Below, piece after piece: positions 60,596 through 64,000 of a stretch of DNA of 64,000 nucleotides. Under the pieces are notes generated by a model that did not search any database, was not told where the DNA came from, and worked only from the letters and a program-made list of their open reading frames with translations. The stretch spans positions 186,001 to 250,000 of the forward strand of contig NZ_WQLA01000006.1 in assembly GCF_009755275.1 (NCBI RefSeq), given 5' to 3'. The translations under genes were made by a program, and so were the position numbers. Each line of letters starts with the position of its first letter. Positions within the stretch are counted from its first letter, which is position 1. The DNA is from Mucilaginibacter aquatilis (lineage in GTDB: Bacteria; Bacteroidota; Bacteroidia; Sphingobacteriales; Sphingobacteriaceae).

Positions 60596-62068
60596 TTATG
60601 CTTTATGGTATTGAGTTAAATCAACACTGTCGTATTTCTCTAATGCTTTAACGTAATCGTCAACATGAGTTGGGTCAAGATGACCTTCGTCAATCAGTTT
60701 TTTCTTAGCCTGCTCACTTGAAGTTTTCACTAGTAATTTCACCTCGGCCATAGCTACAGATGGAAGTACACGTAAGAATAAAAGGAACATTACAAAGAAG
60801 AAACCTATTGAACCAACGAAGATACCTACGTCTGTCCAGGTTGGATAGAACATTACCCAGCTTGATGGTAAAAAGTCGCGGTGAAGTGAGGTTACGATAA
60901 TTACGAAACGCTCAAACCACATACCTATGTTTACAATGATTGAAAGAATCCAAGACAATGGAATATTGATACGGATTTTTTTGAACCAGAATAACTGTGG
61001 GGTAATAACGTTACAAGTCATCATGCTCCAGTAAGCCCACCAGTAAGGACCGGTTGAACGGTTGATGAACGCGTATTGCTCGTATTCAACACCTGAGTAC
61101 CATGCAATGAAGAACTCAGTTATATAAGCCACACCTACTACCGAACCAGTTAACAAAATAATTTTGTTCATTGACTCGATGTGGAACATGGTTATGTAGT
61201 TCTCCAGCCCTAATACCTTACGTGCAATTAACAATAGCGTTTGAACCATGGCAAAACCCGAGAAGATTGCACCCGCAACGAAGTACGGAGGGAAGATGGT
61301 TGTGTGCCATCCCGGTTCCAATGATGTTGCAAAGTCAAACGATACGATGGTGTGTACCGAGAGTACTAGTGGAGTTGATATACCCGCAAGAATTAACGAT
61401 ACGGTTTCAAAACGTTGCCAGGTTTTTACTGATCCTGTCCAACCGAATGACATGATTGAATAGATGCGGCGGCGTAAACCGGTTGCACGGTCACGGATTG
61501 ATGCAATATCAGGTAATAAACCAGTGTACCAAAATACTAATGATACAGAGAAGTAAGTTGAAATTGCAAACACGTCCATCATCAACGCTGAGTTCCAGTT
61601 TACCCATAACGAACCAAATTGGTTAGGAAGTGGTAAGGTCCAGTACGCTAACCAAACGCGACCCATGTGACCGAAGATGTAAGTAGCCGCACAGATTACC
61701 GCAAATATGGTCATTGCCTCGGCAGAACGGTTAATTGAATTACGCCAGTTTTGACGGAAGATTAAGAGTACCGCAGATATAAGCGTACCTGCGTGACCGA
61801 TACCTACCCACCATACGAAACCGGTGATGTCCCAGGCCCAGCCTACGGTTTTGTTCAAACCCCACTCGCCTATACCGTACCAAAAAGTCCAGCTGATAGA
61901 GAATAACCAGATGCTCGCTCCTATTACAGAGAGAACAAAGCCTATCCACCAAGCCATGTTAGGTTTATTTTCTACAGGGGCTAAAACCTCGTTAGTAATT
62001 TGGGCATAGGTTATGTTCTTGCCCGTAATTAACGGTTCCCTGATTATTGATTCACTGTGAGATGCCAT
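60596..62068 (-). CDS. actC: Alternative complex III subunit ActC (NrfD-like)
   Basis: A 490-residue NrfD/PsrC-family membrane protein with about ten helices. Typical segments are ITNEVLAPVENKPNMAWWIG, GIGHAGTLISAVLLIFRQNW (quinol-binding His) and MGRVWLAYWTLPLPNQFGS. It holds the quinol site nearest ActB. It lies 27 bases after actB and 2 before actD, as in known act operons. Confidence 0.94.
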   Translation of the reverse strand: MASHSESIIREPLITGKNITYAQITNEVLAPVENKPNMAWWIGFVLSVIGASIWLFSISWTFWYGIGEWGLNKTVGWAWDITGFVWWVGIGHAGTLISAVLLIFRQNWRNSINRSAEAMTIFAVICAATYIFGHMGRVWLAYWTLPLPNQFGSLWVNWNSALMMDVFAISTYFSVSLVFWYTGLLPDIASIRDRATGLRRRIYSIMSFGWTGSVKTWQRFETVSLILAGISTPLVLSVHTIVSFDFATSLEPGWHTTIFPPYFVAGAIFSGFAMVQTLLLIARKVLGLENYITMFHIESMNKIILLTGSVVGVAYITEFFIAWYSGVEYEQYAFINRSTGPYWWAYWSMMTCNVITPQLFWFKKIRINIPLSWILSIIVNIGMWFERFVIIVTSLHRDFLPSSWVMFYPTWTDVGIFVGSIGFFFVMFLLFLRVLPSVAMAEVKLLVKTSSEQAKKKLIDEGHLDPTHVDDYVKALEKYDSVDLTQYHKA

Positions 62069-62095
62069 AGTGTATTAATATCTCGTATTTTAAGT

Positions 62096-64000
62096 TTAAG
62101 CCTCTGTTGTCAGTCTGTTTCTTACTTTGGTTTGGTAACCTATACCTGGTTGTACGTTAAGTTCTTCAAGTACGTAGTAAGTACGGTCGCTCTTAAGCGC
62201 TTTAGAAACCTCTGAATTAGGATCGTTTTTGTTACCGAAGATGATTGCATTGGCTGAACAGGTTTGCTGACATGCCATTTTGATATCACCATCGTTCAAA
62301 GAGCGTTTCTGCAATTTGGCGTTCAGTTTACCAGCTTGTATACGTTGAACACACATTGAACATTTCTCCATAACACCGCGGAAACGGGTGGTTACATCAG
62401 GGTTAAGTACCAGCTCAGTGTAATCGTTTTGCAGGTAATTTTCAAAGCGTGAATCATTCCAGTAGTTAAACCAGTTGAAACGGCGAACTTTATACGGACA
62501 GTTGTTAGCACAGTAACGAGTACCAACGCAACGGTTGTACGTCATTTGGTTTAAACCTTCACTTGAGTGAGTGGTTGCTAATACCGGACATACAGTTTCG
62601 CAAGGAGCGTGATCACAGTGCTGGCAAAGCATTGGCTGATAAGTAACCGATACGTGGTCTAAATCTTCCAGTTTATCAATTTCTTTCTCTTCTGTAACTG
62701 TTTTGCCTTTTTCGTCAAAGCTGTAGTAACGGTCAATACGTATCCAGTGCATTTCACGACGGCGGCGAACCTCGTCACGACCAACAACAGGTATGTTATT
62801 TTCAACGTTACATGCTACCACACATGCGCCACAACCGGTACATGCGTTAAGGTCGATAGCCATAACCCAGTCATACTGCGGACGATCATAAGCTTCCCAT
62901 AAATCATAGGTTTGCTTTTTCTCGTGCTCACCATGACCATGGTCTTTTTCTTCAGATTTTTTCAGGTATTCCTGTAAAGTAGTCTCGCGGATGATGTCAC
63001 GGCCTTCGTATGAACCGTGAGTTTGAGTTTGTGCTAGTACAACTTTATCGCCACCTAATGCTTCAATAGTAGCAACAGCATTTCCCTGGAAAGTTCCGTT
63101 GGTTAATGCAAGGAACGGGTAAGCGTTTTTACCAACACCATCGCCAACTTTACCAGCTTTGGTACGGCCGTAACCTAAAGCTACAGACACGGTACCTTGA
63201 GCCTGGCCTGGTTGCAATAACACAGGAAGCTCAGTACTGTAACCATTTGCAGTGATTTTAATTAAATCACCTTCTTCTAACTTCAGCTCTTCAGCTGTTT
63301 TAGGAGCTATGGCAGCAAAGTTATCCCAAGTAACTTTTGAAACCGCCTCAGGCAATTCTTGTAACCACGGATTGTTAGCGTATTTACCGTCACCTACGCT
63401 GGTGTTTTCGTAAACCTGTAATTCAAGTTTACCTTCACCACCAGTTAGCTTGTTACCTTGAGCAAGTATGGTTTGGGCAACAGCATTGAGGTCGCGGCTG
63501 AACGTTACCGGAGTTGCCGGCTTTTCAGCTACTTTTATAAATCCGTCTTGTAATAATGTATCCCAACCATTTTGACCGGCTAAACCGCCTTTTGCCAAAA
63601 TTCCGTTGTTCCAGGTATTACGAACGAAAGTGTAGTAATCTTTAACCGCATTGTTACTCCATACCAATAAGCTTTGCTCAGCTTTACGGGTATCGTATAC
63701 AGGGTTAATAGTTGGTTGTATTAAAGTGTAAAATCCTTCAACAGCGTTCTCATCTCCCCATGATTCAAGGAAATGATGATTTGGAGCTACAATATTACAA
63801 GCAGCTGCAGTTTCATCATTGTAAGGAGCAAAAGAAACTCTTAAACGAACTTTTTTCAATGCATCAGCAAAGGCGCTGCTTTGATAAAAGTTATAAACCG
63901 GGTTTGCATCCAGGAAGAAGACAGCGCCTACGTCACCGCGTTTCATTTCTTCAACTAAAGCAACCAAATCGGCGTCGTTACCTTTGTATTGGTACGAAGG
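62096..64000 (-). CDS. actB: Alternative complex III subunit ActB, C-terminal part (runs off the right edge)
   Basis: The frame is open to base 64000, so 635 residues of the C-terminal part are visible; full-length ActB is about 1000. The molybdopterin-type fold at the start lacks visible cofactor ligands, as is usual. The C-terminal ferredoxin-like part carries four Cys groups: ACTGCGACVVACNVEN, MLCQHCDHAPCETVCPVLAT, RCVGTRYCANNCPYKVRR and CSMCVQR with CQQTC. These bind one [3Fe-4S] and three [4Fe-4S] clusters in known complexes. A start codon at 63967 is not real; the true start is beyond the edge. Confidence 0.93.
   Translation of the reverse strand, partial: PSYQYKGNDADLVALVEEMKRGDVGAVFFLDANPVYNFYQSSAFADALKKVRLRVSFAPYNDETAAACNIVAPNHHFLESWGDENAVEGFYTLIQPTINPVYDTRKAEQSLLVWSNNAVKDYYTFVRNTWNNGILAKGGLAGQNGWDTLLQDGFIKVAEKPATPVTFSRDLNAVAQTILAQGNKLTGGEGKLELQVYENTSVGDGKYANNPWLQELPEAVSKVTWDNFAAIAPKTAEELKLEEGDLIKITANGYSTELPVLLQPGQAQGTVSVALGYGRTKAGKVGDGVGKNAYPFLALTNGTFQGNAVATIEALGGDKVVLAQTQTHGSYEGRDIIRETTLQEYLKKSEEKDHGHGEHEKKQTYDLWEAYDRPQYDWVMAIDLNACTGCGACVVACNVENNIPVVGRDEVRRRREMHWIRIDRYYSFDEKGKTVTEEKEIDKLEDLDHVSVTYQPMLCQHCDHAPCETVCPVLATTHSSEGLNQMTYNRCVGTRYCANNCPYKVRRFNWFNYWNDSRFENYLQNDYTELVLNPDVTTRFRGVMEKCSMCVQRIQAGKLNAKLQKRSLNDGDIKMACQQTCSANAIIFGNKNDPNSEVSKALKSDRTYYVLEELNVQPGIGYQTKVRNRLTTEA

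Noticed and set aside
63965..63967. TTG at 63967 as the start of ActB
   Set aside because: The frame continues upstream to the window edge with no stop, and ActB is much longer, so this is an internal Leu codon.
1..64000. tRNA, rRNA, CRISPR, IS or prophage genes
   Set aside because: Intergenic regions were read by eye. None showed a cloverleaf with TTCGA-type loop, repeat-spacer units, transposase motifs or integrase. The annotation cannot exclude short RNAs without a covariance search.

Overview
The window looks like a chromosomal segment of a Bacteroidota bacterium, most likely of the family Sphingobacteriaceae (Mucilaginibacter or Pedobacter type). The evidence is an alternative complex III plus caa3/aa3 oxidase cluster, many Bacteroidota families of unknown function (DUF5683, DUF4142, DUF5009, DUF1573, DUF4199), a TonB-dependent receptor with a carboxypeptidase-like N-terminal domain, few Shine-Dalgarno sequences, and promoter elements of the TAnnTTTG type. 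Nearly all of it is densely packed housekeeping sequence. No rRNA, tRNA, insertion sequence, prophage or CRISPR array was seen, and no stretch above 300 bases lacks a gene.

Layout: (1) 1-331, partial flavin reductase on the minus strand. (2) 490-4951, parA-parB-DUF5683-dapB-lepB on the plus strand. (3) 5104-10066, minus strand: TonB receptor, thiol-redox lipoprotein, Gfo/Idh oxidoreductase and DUF4142 lipoprotein. (4) 10186-14189, plus strand: gcvH, VanZ, a 44-residue lipoprotein, feoA-feoB and a SprT-like protease. (5) 14186-26925, minus strand: a reductase, lutB, an M28 peptidase, a PH-domain protein, rpiB, tatC, the fatty-acid/phospholipid operon DUF177-rpmF-plsX-fabH-accB-accC, a DUF5009 membrane protein and pdxA. 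(6) 27117-35171, mostly plus: ksgA, a hydroxyacid dehydrogenase, greA and HIT; then ruvC and aat (minus); then a DUF1800/DUF1501 pair and a radical SAM protein. (7) 35208-40611, the most accessory-like part: an LpxH-like phosphoesterase, a 36-residue membrane peptide, a four-gene operon led by a fulvocin C-related Cys-rich lipoprotein, YjjG, a pentapeptide-type repeat protein and upp. (8) 40796-47710, plus strand: uvrB, small membrane proteins, a NIF3-like protein, a zinc-ribbon coiled-coil protein and a TPR protein. (9) 47774-64000, minus strand: the respiratory supercluster (actB-C-D-E-F, coxB, ctaD, then ctaA, ctaB, two subunit III genes, subunit IV, SCO, DUF420 and small assembly or membrane proteins).

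How the genes work together: actB-F encode a quinol:cytochrome c oxidoreductase that replaces the bc1 complex and feeds the adjacent caa3/aa3 oxidase. ctaA and ctaB make its heme A, and SCO and DUF420 are expected to help assemble it. plsX, fabH, accB and accC supply fatty-acid and phospholipid synthesis. tatC exports folded proteins; the DUF1501 protein here carries a twin-arginine signal.

The observations most worth a second look are: the fulvocin C-like operon, with a membrane protein whose thioredoxin-like domain has SAAS where CxxC is expected; a canonical EF-hand loop inside the DUF420 assembly factor; an SCO protein that keeps its cysteines but has Phe where the copper-binding His should be; terminators that abut the next start codon (tatC, ctaA, a TPR gene); a regular 5-residue repeat protein; a 101-bp inverted-repeat element after uvrB; and two small proteins (44 and 36 residues). 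All family calls come from reading motifs; no database search was run.
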